The translations under genes were made by a program, and so were the position numbers. Below the pieces are notes generated by a model, which ran no database searches, was not told the origin of the DNA, and saw nothing but the letters and a program-made list of their open reading frames with translations. Positions 8,170-17,200 of a stretch of DNA of 25,139 nt are shown here, in pieces. Every line of letters begins with the position of its first letter. The stretch's first letter is position 1. The DNA comes from Segatella copri. Its GTDB lineage: Bacteria; Bacteroidota; Bacteroidia; Bacteroidales; Bacteroidaceae. The stretch covers positions 1-25,139 of the forward strand of contig NZ_JAHOEA010000050.1 of assembly GCF_019127135.1 (NCBI RefSeq), given 5' to 3'.

Positions 8170-8498
8170 TAAGCTTTGATAGCAGAACTAAGTTTTTAAT
8201 GAAGTCCACTCCTACCGACATGCGTAAGGGATATGAAGGATTGGCTTCTATAGTGCGTGATGTCATGGGACATAATCCTCGAAATTACAATGAGGCTTTT
8301 GTCTTTTATTCCAAGGACTATCGCAAGGTAAAAATCTTGCATTATGATATAAATGGTTGGGTTCTTTGCTCGAAGTGGTTTACTGACGGTAAGTTTCTCA
8401 AGCCGGAGTTCGAGGAATGCAAGATTACGCATGAGTTATCAAGGGAAACTTTGATATTGATAATGTCTACGTCGGTTCAGACAAAAATTAGAATATGA
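8166..8498 (+). CDS. tnpB: IS66 accessory protein TnpB (orf2)
   Basis: 110 residues with the typical IS66 Orf2 pattern: TDMRKGYEGLASIV, then a central AFVFYSKDYRKVKILHYDINGW block, followed by C..WF..GKF. IS66 TnpB proteins are usually about 115 residues, so the length is near normal. It is needed for transposition in family members, by a role that is not well defined. It overlaps tnpA by 4 bases and tnpC by 4 bases, the usual translational coupling. Confidence 0.85.
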   Translation: MISFDSRTKFLMKSTPTDMRKGYEGLASIVRDVMGHNPRNYNEAFVFYSKDYRKVKILHYDINGWVLCSKWFTDGKFLKPEFEECKITHELSRETLILIMSTSVQTKIRI

Positions 8499-8728
8499 GT
8501 ATACAAGATAAAATATCAGAATTGGAGGCAGAGATTGCTGCCGCCAATGCCCGTATAACTAAGGCAAAAGCCCAAACTGCTGCTGCCGAGCGGAGAGCGG
8601 CCGAGAATAGTGCCCGTGCCTCCAAAAACGAGAATGATGTGCTAAAGTTACTTTCGAGTCCAAATTTCCCAGAGGCTGAGAAACAACGCATTTTGGCTAA
8701 GATGAGAGCCTTTGGCAGTAAAGTGTAG
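8495..8728 (+). pseudogene. IS66 transposase tnpC, N-terminal fragment
   Basis: 77 codons starting within the tnpB stop (ATGA). The product is an alanine- and glutamate-rich coiled coil (ISELEAEIAAANARITKAKA and onward to residue 50), which fits the leucine-zipper-like N-terminus of IS66 transposases. The zinc-binding and DDE domains (over 400 residues) are missing. The frame ends at TAG, where unrelated sequence leading to a GC-rich repeat begins. It could instead be a complete small coiled-coil protein, but its position favours truncated tnpC. Confidence 0.55.
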
Positions 8729-8753
8729 TTGTGTGACCCACTCTCAAACCCTC

Positions 8754-8830
8754 CGGTGCTCAGAACCGCTTCGCTATAAGATTGGCGGGGCATCAAAGGT
8801 CTCGCCAAATTGTGCGGGATGGGACCGCCT
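8754..8830 (+). repeat. GC-rich hairpin repeat, copy 1
   Basis: First of four related copies (others at 21228-21308, 22093-22171 and 24876-24896). The core reads GTGCTCAGAACCGCTTCGCT, then TTGGCGGGGC-ATCAAA-GGTCTCGCCAA, then TGTGCGGGATGGGACCGCC. The inner stem is weakened here by GGTC in place of GCCC. It sits at the junction between truncated tnpC and the nucleotidyltransferase tail. Unlike copies 2 and 3, it is not followed by the promoter-type segment. Confidence 0.75.
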
Positions 8831-8837
8831 GGGTGTT

Positions 8838-9224
8838 AGTGGAAATACGAGTTCTGTTTCCTGTTCTTCTGCCTCTACAGCTTTAGATTTGGTGCTGAGA
8901 GAATTGAAGTATTTGGGATTGTGGAAATTTGCAGGGGCGGTGATGTATGTGCTGCATGAGGTTTTGGGATTACCTGAGGAGAAGATGATAGCTCCGATGG
9001 ATGAAAAGCGAGGAAAGTTGTTATTAGCAGAGATTCTGAATGGTGGCAACTTCGGACAGTACTTCACCAAGTATGGGCATTTCACACAACAAGGAATGGC
9101 AAAGAAATATTTCCTGAAGATATGGAGAAATATGCACTTCGTGCGATATTATCCTGCCGAGGCTTTAAGTGAACCAAGCTTCAGAACTTGGCACTTCTTC
9201 TGGAGGATGAAGAACAAGAAATAA
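8838..9224 (+). pseudogene. Nucleotidyltransferase family (NTP_transf_5-like) C-terminal remnant
   Basis: The frame encodes the C-terminal part of a protein with VLGLPEEKMIAPMDEKRGKL, then LLAEILNGGNFGQY and a final block YYPAEALSEPSFRTWHFFWR. I recognise this as the tail of the Bacteroidota nucleotidyltransferase family often found in surface-polysaccharide loci. The N-terminal catalytic half is absent and the frame runs upstream into the GC-rich repeat, so the exact 5' limit is uncertain. It is a relic of the locus that stood here before the defence genes or IS arrived. Confidence 0.65.
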
Positions 9225-9283
9225 TAAATATACGGTGAACGGCTCTACTCTCCCCTTTTATGAAGAGGTACTTTTCGGGGATG

Positions 9284-9303
9284 GGGCTTATTAGCCCGTT
9301 TTT
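9284..9303 (+). terminator. Rho-independent terminator before rdrA
   Basis: Stem GGGCT/AGCCC with a TATT loop, followed by G and five T. It lies 60 bases after the nucleotidyltransferase remnant and 25 bases before the rdrA start. It could simply end the old gene's transcripts. Because so little room remains for a promoter before rdrA, it may also act as an attenuator in the rdrA leader. Confidence 0.55.
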
Positions 9304-9327
9304 ACAAATAACTAACTATAAAGAATA

Positions 9328-12045
9328 ATGGAAGTTAAAGAGAATAGCATACTGACATTTTATAGAGGTCAAGAAGATATTGTGGTCAATGAAAAAGCGA
9401 ATTATGCAGATTCGCTTTTTAAGGATCAATATACTCACGCTTTGCTACAAATACACCAATTGACAAGTAAGAAGAAAGATGGTGTGCCAAGTATTCTTGC
9501 TTTTTGTGGTGACCGAGGGGAAGGAAAAACGTCTTGTATGGAAACCATCAAAACTATGCTTGCAAATATAAATGGCAAAGAGGATGAACATGTCAAGACG
9601 GCAATTGATGACTTTATGCAAAAATGCATAGTTAATCAAGAAAGCAATGAAACTTTGAAATCCAGATGTGAAAATCTGACAAAGGCTAAATTTAAAGTAT
9701 TGGATACCATTGATCCGGCTTTCTTTGACAAAGACCATAATGTGATAGAATTGGTTTTAGGCATGATGTATCGTGAGATAAAAGATCAAGAAAAAGAGTA
9801 TGACATTAACCCACAAGGTAGAAAGAAATTACTCGCCGAATTTCACAATGCTAAACTATGCTTAACGCAACTCAACAAGGGTGATAATCTGTATGACCCT
9901 ATTGATGAACTTGAATGGCTGTCAGGTGGCTTGGCATTAAAAGATCAATTTCAGAAGTTGTGTGATACATATCTTGAATACTCATTACAGGATAACGACA
10001 AGGAAAAACAACGTTTCCTTGTCATTCCTATTGATGACATAGACTTGAATATCAATGGGGCGTATGAAATGGCTGAGCAAATCAGAAAGTATCTCTGTGC
10101 AAATAATTGTATAGTTCTGATGTCGTTGAATATCGACCAATTTATAGATGTGGTATCCAATTATATCAGTAAGCAAGTTGCACCGCAAGAGTATTTGGGG
10201 GCAATGGAAATGGCGCAGAAATATGTCACGAAATTGATACCGATGGAATATCGTATCATGATGCCAAAGCCTTATGATTTCTGTAATAGACCTTTTCTGT
10301 ACGTGGTTAGTGAAAGCGAGAAAAAAACATATAACTCCGTAAAAGAATCGGTCGTTAGATTGATTTACGATAAGACCAGATTTTTGTTTTACAATAATAA
10401 AGGAAGTGTGTCTCCCATTGTTCCGAACAATTTGAGAAGCCTTAGGCATTTGATAGGTATGCTCGTATCAATGCCAGATTTTTATTCAAACAAAGAAACA
10501 GCCAACAACAAGGAAGATTTCAAATCGTATTTCTTTCAAGTATGGACAAGACAATTGTCGAAAGAAGACAGAGAAAAGGTGATGACGCTGGTAAATGTAG
10601 TTGATACAACCAACATCAATAAGACTGTTGTGACGATGCTTGCTCCATATATAGAAAACACTCAAGATGACCGCATGGCCGAGGGCATTCTTGAAGCGGA
10701 CAACTATAATTATAATGTGAGCATTGGTGATGTGTTTTATCTATTAGACAAGATAGAACGTAGCAATGTTGATAAAGAAAGGGCTTTAGTTCTGTTTTTC
10801 ATTCGTTCTTTTTACAGCATCAAAATGTATGAAAATTATGACATAATCACCGAAACTGCTGGAGCTTTGTATCCAAATGATAATGATGAGGAAGAGATAT
10901 ACAAGAGTGGGCAATGGCTCAAACGTACCAATGCCTTGCAAAGATTGGTGAATGGCGCTTATTTTACGTTCAACCCAGAGGATCTCATTCCTATGAGTGC
11001 TTCTTCAAAAATGTATCGAGACACAAAGGTATATAGTGGCATGGTTAAAGATTTCCGCGAGATATTCAGTACTATGGCAGATCGCATCCGTAGATTTGAT
11101 GATATGTCTTCAGAGGCTCAAATTGACTTCATCCAAAAGTTCCAAGTCATTGAATTTTTTGCATTAACCACAAAAAGAGGTCTAAGACAAAAAGATACGA
11201 GAAATTTTTCTCTTGCCAAGCGAAATGTGTCAATGCCATACAGCCTGACCAATTATCAAAACACCAATTACTTTGTCTTTGATGTGATGGCTCCTTTTTC
11301 AAATATAGTTAACATAGCCTTTGCTTACAACAAATTCTCTCCTCTCATCAAAGATAATGACGATGAAGAATTGTTTTTCAACTTTGCCAAAAGCCAGAAG
11401 TGGTCATTGCTGAACGAAATGATAAGGGAGGTAAAGAGAAAAGAGTATGCAGACGAGCATCAAGATGAAATCCCACAAGAAGAGATTGACGATGTTTGTG
11501 CAAATGACTATATGATGCACAGATTGATGTCAAATGCAACAATCCGAAATTCAGAAGTACTTCTGGCAATAATGGAAACCATGAAGAGCAATAGAATCCG
11601 GAAGAATTTTGGAAGTAGCGACAATCTGGAAGTAATTGCCAAGTTTTACCAGAGTATTATTAACTCAGAAATGCGAACCTATTATAGTACTGCAACCAAT
11701 AAGCGATATACTATCAGATTTGCTTTTCTGAATGCATTGATAAAGGTACTTCGAGGTAATGAAAGGGAAACCCTTAGATATATCTTGGAGTCAGGTTCGG
11801 CTTTGTCTTTGAATGAATACAAAGACATAGAGAATCGTTTTGCAAACTTCTTCAATGGCTTCAAATCCACAAAAAAGGCAAAACTTATAAAAAAGGAAAT
11901 GATGGCACTATATCCATCGGATGTTCAAAATCTTACAGAAGAAGATTGGGAAGAAATGTTCCCAAAGATGGACAAGTCTGTATCGAAAGCAGATATACTC
12001 AAGGCATTCAGTTCAAAGAGTGTAAAACTTGGGCTCTCGTATTAA
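9328..12045 (+). CDS. rdrA: RADAR ATPase RdrA
   Basis: A 905-residue P-loop NTPase with Walker A GDRGEGKTS (61-69) and Walker B RFLVIPIDDID (229-239). It carries a long helical C-terminal region without recognisable motifs. Assignment as RdrA rests on its size, the N-terminal P-loop and the adenosine deaminase-like gene 11 bases downstream. That two-gene ATPase plus deaminase layout is the RADAR phage-defence system. Known RdrA proteins form ring oligomers that work with the RdrB deaminase, which deaminates adenosine in RNA or adenine nucleotides during infection. No RdrC/RdrD-like accessory gene is visible nearby. The start ATG at 9328 gives a sensible N-terminus. A terminator-like hairpin lies just upstream. 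Confidence 0.8.
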   Translation: MEVKENSILTFYRGQEDIVVNEKANYADSLFKDQYTHALLQIHQLTSKKKDGVPSILAFCGDRGEGKTSCMETIKTMLANINGKEDEHVKTAIDDFMQKCIVNQESNETLKSRCENLTKAKFKVLDTIDPAFFDKDHNVIELVLGMMYREIKDQEKEYDINPQGRKKLLAEFHNAKLCLTQLNKGDNLYDPIDELEWLSGGLALKDQFQKLCDTYLEYSLQDNDKEKQRFLVIPIDDIDLNINGAYEMAEQIRKYLCANNCIVLMSLNIDQFIDVVSNYISKQVAPQEYLGAMEMAQKYVTKLIPMEYRIMMPKPYDFCNRPFLYVVSESEKKTYNSVKESVVRLIYDKTRFLFYNNKGSVSPIVPNNLRSLRHLIGMLVSMPDFYSNKETANNKEDFKSYFFQVWTRQLSKEDREKVMTLVNVVDTTNINKTVVTMLAPYIENTQDDRMAEGILEADNYNYNVSIGDVFYLLDKIERSNVDKERALVLFFIRSFYSIKMYENYDIITETAGALYPNDNDEEEIYKSGQWLKRTNALQRLVNGAYFTFNPEDLIPMSASSKMYRDTKVYSGMVKDFREIFSTMADRIRRFDDMSSEAQIDFIQKFQVIEFFALTTKRGLRQKDTRNFSLAKRNVSMPYSLTNYQNTNYFVFDVMAPFSNIVNIAFAYNKFSPLIKDNDDEELFFNFAKSQKWSLLNEMIREVKRKEYADEHQDEIPQEEIDDVCANDYMMHRLMSNATIRNSEVLLAIMETMKSNRIRKNFGSSDNLEVIAKFYQSIINSEMRTYYSTATNKRYTIRFAFLNALIKVLRGNERETLRYILESGSALSLNEYKDIENRFANFFNGFKSTKKAKLIKKEMMALYPSDVQNLTEEDWEEMFPKMDKSVSKADILKAFSSKSVKLGLSY

Positions 12046-12056
12046 AGAAGATATTT

Positions 12057-14144
12057 ATGGATATTTGCAGGGGCGTATTAAGAGCTTTGTTCTTGGATTA
12101 TCCTTTATCAAAGGTTTTTGATAAAGTTTGTGGTAATGTTTCTGATGGTGATTTTCTGAAACCAGTAGAGCATCTGCTACGTTGGCGCATGACAGAATTG
12201 ACATTAACTGATGCACGTGCTATCGTTGAAAGATTGACACAGAAATTTTCGAGAAGCATCTGCTCCATTTTTGTACATCTATTCGATTACCTATGTGATA
12301 ATCAATGCAACGACATCTTTGTGGATGGAAATCTTTCAACTCCCCTTATACGCCATGAGCATCTTTTTCGTTGGATGGAAATCGTAAAGTTTATAGATGG
12401 GGATTTATTGACCATTGCCAATATCGTAAATTGTGACAAGAACAAAGGGCAAAGAGATCATTTTACATGGAGTTTAGCACCTAAAACAGATGAGACTCTG
12501 TTTAACATAGAAAATACGGACATAGATTTACATGTGCATCAAAATGTGGCAAATGATCGATTCTATATACATTGGATAGACTTGATGAACAGGTTTGCCA
12601 TTACCTCAAGAAAGACTGAGGATGTCAAGCAGGAAGGCGACATAATGCTTGATGAATGGTCTGTAAAAGTGCGCCAATATGCACCGCTTATGCTATGGAA
12701 AGAAAATTACACCGATAAGTCGTATATGGACTGGATTGGGGTGGCTGCCATTATCCGTTTTTACCTGTTTCGCTTTCTTGAAGAAGGAAAAGCAATAGCC
12801 CCAAAAGAGCGAAGGGATATTTATAACAGTATGACAGACAGCGATATTGCTAAGTTGCTGTTAGACGATTGTAGGAGGGGTGTATCTTCTTATCGTTCAA
12901 CAGCTTTTAAAGAATATCTGGAAAAAAGTTATGTCGACAAGGCTTGGGATTATAGCATCCAAGATAAGTATGTAGATGAAGATTCTAAAAAATCTCCGTA
13001 CTGTATATTAATAGGCGAACGAAGGCTTATATACAATCTCTTACTAAAGATAGAAGAAAATAATCAGGATGCAAAGAAAATGGCACCTTGGCTTTTTCTT
13101 TATCTACTTATTAAAAATAGAATTCGAATGGAGCATTATCTTGCCAATGATCTTGTTGGACTTTCCAATTATAATCTAACCGTGAGAAATTCCAACAGCC
13201 CAATGACAGAAGCAATGCGAATGCTGTTTGATAAGTTTCAAGAAGACAATTCCATTATGGAAGTTAGAATGAACGAAAAGGGGTGTGATGAATTCTTGAA
13301 AGAAAGAGAACAACCTAAATGGATAAAAGCTATATTGCTTATATCCAAATCTTTCCGTATAGAAGAATCTAAAAGTATTGTTGCCAAATATATCAAACCT
13401 TTGCAAAAAGGGAAAATCGCAGGTGTGGATTTTGCAGGTTCAGATACAGAGAAGAGACCTCGGGATTTTGAAGACATTATCAAATATCTTAGAGACAAAG
13501 GTATTGATAATTTGACATATCATATCGGAGAGAATTTTTATGATTTGGTGGATGGATTGCGTGCCATAGATGAAATTATGACCGATTTGAATTGGCAAAA
13601 GCCCAACAGACTTGCACATTTGTTGGCATTGTTTACAAATGCAGACAAGTACTATGAGCGGAAACATTATACTGTCACGATGCCAAGGAAAATGTTGTTA
13701 GACAATCTTGAATGGATTCGTAAAAATGCTCCAGAAGGGGTTGACACAAATGATTTTGTATTGCCAGATATTTTGCAACAGGATGAGGACATTGTGGTGT
13801 TCAGATTGAAGAGAACCATTGTTGATGTAGTAAAATACAATCAAGACAGAATAAGGACAGAAATCATTCACAGGGGAATTCCGATAGAAACCTGTCCTAC
13901 GAGCAATCTTCGAATAGGCTATTTTAGTAAATACTCCGAATTGCCAACATGCTCTTTATTATGTGATGAGGAGTCTGTAGTAACGATTAATACTGACGCA
14001 CCGGGAATATTGAATACATCGCTTGAAAATGAATATAATTTGATAGCCTTAGCTTTGAAAAAGGACAAGGGGAAAAGTGAAAGTGATATAAAAAAAGCAG
14101 TTGAAAGATTAAAACAAAACGCAAAAGCGGCTATGTTTGGGTAA
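12057..14144 (+). CDS. rdrB: RADAR adenosine deaminase RdrB
   Basis: 695 residues from ATG 12057, chosen because an earlier in-frame ATG at 11946 lies inside rdrA and AAGAAG precedes 12057. Adenosine-deaminase motifs are present in order: HVH (His159, His161; metal), AGVDFAGSD (455-463), YHIGE (His489 metal, Glu492 proton donor), RLAHLLAL (His521), CPTSN (613-617) and NTDAPG with the metal aspartate Asp647. Residue 648 is Ala where classical adenosine deaminases have a second Asp that contacts the substrate purine. The protein is much longer than a housekeeping deaminase (about 350), with insertions between motifs as in RdrB. It would deaminate adenine to hypoxanthine moieties in RNA or nucleotides, with RdrA as ATP-dependent partner. 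Confidence 0.85.
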   Translation: MDICRGVLRALFLDYPLSKVFDKVCGNVSDGDFLKPVEHLLRWRMTELTLTDARAIVERLTQKFSRSICSIFVHLFDYLCDNQCNDIFVDGNLSTPLIRHEHLFRWMEIVKFIDGDLLTIANIVNCDKNKGQRDHFTWSLAPKTDETLFNIENTDIDLHVHQNVANDRFYIHWIDLMNRFAITSRKTEDVKQEGDIMLDEWSVKVRQYAPLMLWKENYTDKSYMDWIGVAAIIRFYLFRFLEEGKAIAPKERRDIYNSMTDSDIAKLLLDDCRRGVSSYRSTAFKEYLEKSYVDKAWDYSIQDKYVDEDSKKSPYCILIGERRLIYNLLLKIEENNQDAKKMAPWLFLYLLIKNRIRMEHYLANDLVGLSNYNLTVRNSNSPMTEAMRMLFDKFQEDNSIMEVRMNEKGCDEFLKEREQPKWIKAILLISKSFRIEESKSIVAKYIKPLQKGKIAGVDFAGSDTEKRPRDFEDIIKYLRDKGIDNLTYHIGENFYDLVDGLRAIDEIMTDLNWQKPNRLAHLLALFTNADKYYERKHYTVTMPRKMLLDNLEWIRKNAPEGVDTNDFVLPDILQQDEDIVVFRLKRTIVDVVKYNQDRIRTEIIHRGIPIETCPTSNLRIGYFSKYSELPTCSLLCDEESVVTINTDAPGILNTSLENEYNLIALALKKDKGKSESDIKKAVERLKQNAKAAMFG

Positions 14145-14274
14145 ATGAATCACTGCTTTAAACAAAAATCGGATGAAAAAAATAGCTAAATTCGAATATT
14201 CTTATATTTTACAATTTAGTGGTATCGTAATTTGAAAAATATTTTTTATATAGTATTATTAAAGACAGAACGCT
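14145..14274 (+). promoter_or_regulatory. Intergenic region with candidate promoter
   Basis: A very A+T-rich spacer between rdrB and the nuclease-NTPase gene. TAATTTG at 14228-14234 is one base short of the TAnnTTTG box and lies 40 bases before the ATG at 14275, a plausible start of an independent transcript. No terminator hairpin after rdrB was seen, so read-through is also possible. Confidence 0.35.
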
Positions 14275-17200
14275 ATGTATAATACAAGCTGGAATGATTT
14301 TATTGGGAAAAACTCGAATAACCTAACTGCGGCATTCGAGGATTTAGCAAGATATTTGTTTCGGAAGAAATATGATGTGAGCTATGCTTTACCATATTTC
14401 AAGAACCATCCTGGAAACGAAACCGCTGTCATTAAACGAGGTGATGACGTAATCGGTTTCCAGGCTAAATATTTTGAAAATGAAATAGATGCAAACAATA
14501 TTATCCATTCTATACAACTGGCAAAAAAGTGGTGTCCAGAACAAACTTTGTTGGTAATCTATACTAACAAGGAATTTGGTATTCCTAAAACAATTGGTAA
14601 TGTTACAAGCCAAAAGCAAGATAAAATTCAAAAGGTTGCAAATGATTTGGGTATCAGGTTAGAATGGATGTTTGGTGATAATATTCTTGATATTGTTAAA
14701 GATACTCCAGTAGCTTATGATATATATTTCAATCAAAAATCTCATCTTCAAAATTTAAATCATGACTTAGAGGAATGTAATGAAGCAAAATTATCTCTTA
14801 TAAATGATAATATAAAGTATGGCGATAAGAACATTTCTATAGAACGTTATGACTATATAGAAAAGATAAAGACTTCTGTTGAAAAAAAACAGGATCTTGT
14901 CCTAACTGGTGAAAGTGGAGTTGGTAAGAGTGCTATAATCAAGCATTTTTATAATGCAGAAAATGAGAATGACAAACTTGTTGTCTTTGCATTAGATGCT
15001 CGACAGCTTGATACTAATTCTGTAAATGATATATTCTCTTTGGTGGAGAATTATACGTTGAAAGAGTTCTGTGATTATTATCAGGATATACAGACCAGGC
15101 TTATATATATAGACTCTGCAGAAAAACTTCTTGAGATTAAGAACATTTCGTCTTTGACATTGTTTATAGATAAATTAAAAAGGGAAGGGTGGATTTTCTT
15201 GTTTACATGTAAATCGAATAGTTTAAAGAACTTTCTTGAAGTAATGGAAAATGACCACCATTTAGGTTTAGATACATTGGAGGTAAAATCGCTTTCTACA
15301 GAGGAACTGGAATCCTTTGCTAGTAAACAGAATATTACTTTGCCTGAAGATAAAAAACTTCTAAATCAATTAAGGACTCCCTTTTATTTAGCTAGATATG
15401 TAGAAATTGGGCAAAATGCTCGACTTCAGTTATCTACTTTTAAAGAAAAAGTCTGGAGTCAAAAAGTCAGAGGGACAACTAAAGGAGGTGCACAGGTCAA
15501 CAGAGCAGAGTGCTTGATTTCAATAGCTAGTAAGTTACAAGAAAGTTCTTTGTATTATGTAAGTTATTCAGAGATTAATAATCAAGATGCGGCATATTCA
15601 CTTGTTGAACAAGATGTTTTAGCAGAAGTGATGCATAAGGGGTATGCAATCAAGCATGATATTTATTCAGATTGGGCTTTAGAATATCATGTTGATCAAA
15701 AAATGTCTGCGTCTATAGAAAATTTGGAGGTTATACCGAAGACTTCCGATTTTCAGAATGCTTTTGTCTGTTGGCTTCAAGAACAATTAGATAAGAACGC
15801 ATCTGTGGCCGATACATTATGCAAAAGAATTTTCGATAATGAAATTGATGATTTTTGGGCATCTTCGATATTCTATGCTATTGGAAAAAGTCAGAATTAC
15901 TCTTCTCATTTCTTAAGCAAATATGATTATTCTTTAAAGAGTAATAATTATTATTGGTTTAATGAGTTCGCAAAAGAACTCTATATATCCTGTCAAAAAA
16001 TAAATCGATATTTTTCCTTTAATGGAAGGCAATATCCACAGTTTGTTGCTTTTGGTGGTGGATGGGAAGCCACCATTGAATACATATTTAAGAATCAAGA
16101 TGACTATTTTCTTAAAAATGCGTTTGTCGTTTATAATATCTTATCGGGATTTTTTGGAAAACAACCAGTTGCAGAGGATGCTGCTCATCATGCAGGCTTG
16201 TTGGCTTTGAGAATCTTTAAAGAAGAGATTCAAGCCCAAGAAAATGGTACTCATCTTTATATCGAGAATTCAGACCAATGGTGTTCTTTAGTTTGTTTGT
16301 ATTCTCCTTATCTAAAAGAAGAATTGCAAAGCATATTCAATGACATTATAAAGAACAAATGGATAGATTATAAAGATCCATATCATCATCTTTCTGAGTT
16401 TATAGTAAAAAAGGCAAATACTTCACTTTTACTGCCGATTGCAATTTTATATCATGGTGTAGTTCCTGATCTTTTACAGTTATATTGGGAAGAACGTTTG
16501 GATGATAAAGATCATAACTCATGGAGAAGTTCCTACAAAGAAAGTGAATATTATTTTGGGCTGAATGAAGAGTTGGAAGGAATAGGAGGTTATTTCCCTA
16601 GTAGTGCATATCAAACGCCTATCTACACATTGTTGAAAACAGAATTTGACATAAGTCCAAAGTTACATCATACTTTTGACTTTATCATTGACTTTGTCAA
16701 TCAATGTGTTGAAACATATAGCGTAAGAGCACAGTCATATGATGAGTTAGAAAATATTGAGGTTACTTCGCCTAATGGTAAGCAGAACTCCATAGTTGCT
16801 TCTCAAGTCTTATGGAATATGTATCGAGGAACGTCAGGGCTTTCGATGCCTAATGTTTTGGAATGTATTCATATGGCTCTTGAAAAGTTTCTGCTGGAAT
16901 TGTGTAATAAACAAAACTTGCATGACTATGTGGAGAACCTTCTTGAACAGATTTTAAATAAATCTCGTTCTGCTTCAATGTGGGCTATAGTAGCAAGTGT
17001 AGTTACAGCGCACTTTGAAGATTTCTTTAATATTCTGTTATGCTTCTTTCAAAATTATCGTTTCTTAGGACTGGACTTGACACGTTTTACTCATGAATTG
17101 ACAGCACATACATTAAGTTTTGCCTATGTTGGAAAAGAACAATTGGGCAAAGAACGCAAGGAATCTAATGAATTGACGCATAGGCGAAATCATTTGGAAA

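Larger units (their letters stand above)
7768..8728 (+). mobile_element. IS66-family element, right-truncated
   Basis: The left end is at 7768 (GTAAACCACCAATACAGCGT), followed by a promoter, tnpA, tnpB and the start of tnpC, each overlapping the next by 4 bases. No copy of the right inverted repeat is found before 9328, and tnpC stops after 77 codons at the edge of a GC-rich repeat. The right half has been deleted. This copy carries the empty site (between 7828 and 7829) that is occupied by a group II intron in the copies at both window ends. Confidence 0.8.

Noticed and set aside
8712..8837. Apparent N-terminal 42 residues of the ORF starting at 8712.
   Set aside because: This part is translation through the GC-rich repeat and is not homologous to the nucleotidyltransferase family.
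9985..10449. A 154-codon minus-strand ORF within rdrA.
   Set aside because: It is antisense to a well-supported coding sequence and has no recognisable domain or start signal.
11946..12056. N-terminal extension of rdrB from ATG 11946.
   Set aside because: It lies inside rdrA in another frame, and the ATG at 12057 just after the rdrA stop has a suitable ribosome-binding site.
14173..14235. A 20-codon ORF (MKKIAKFEYSYILQFSGIVI) before the nuclease-NTPase gene, possibly a leader peptide.
   Set aside because: It has no clear ribosome-binding site or known leader pattern, and random ORFs of this size are common in A+T-rich DNA.
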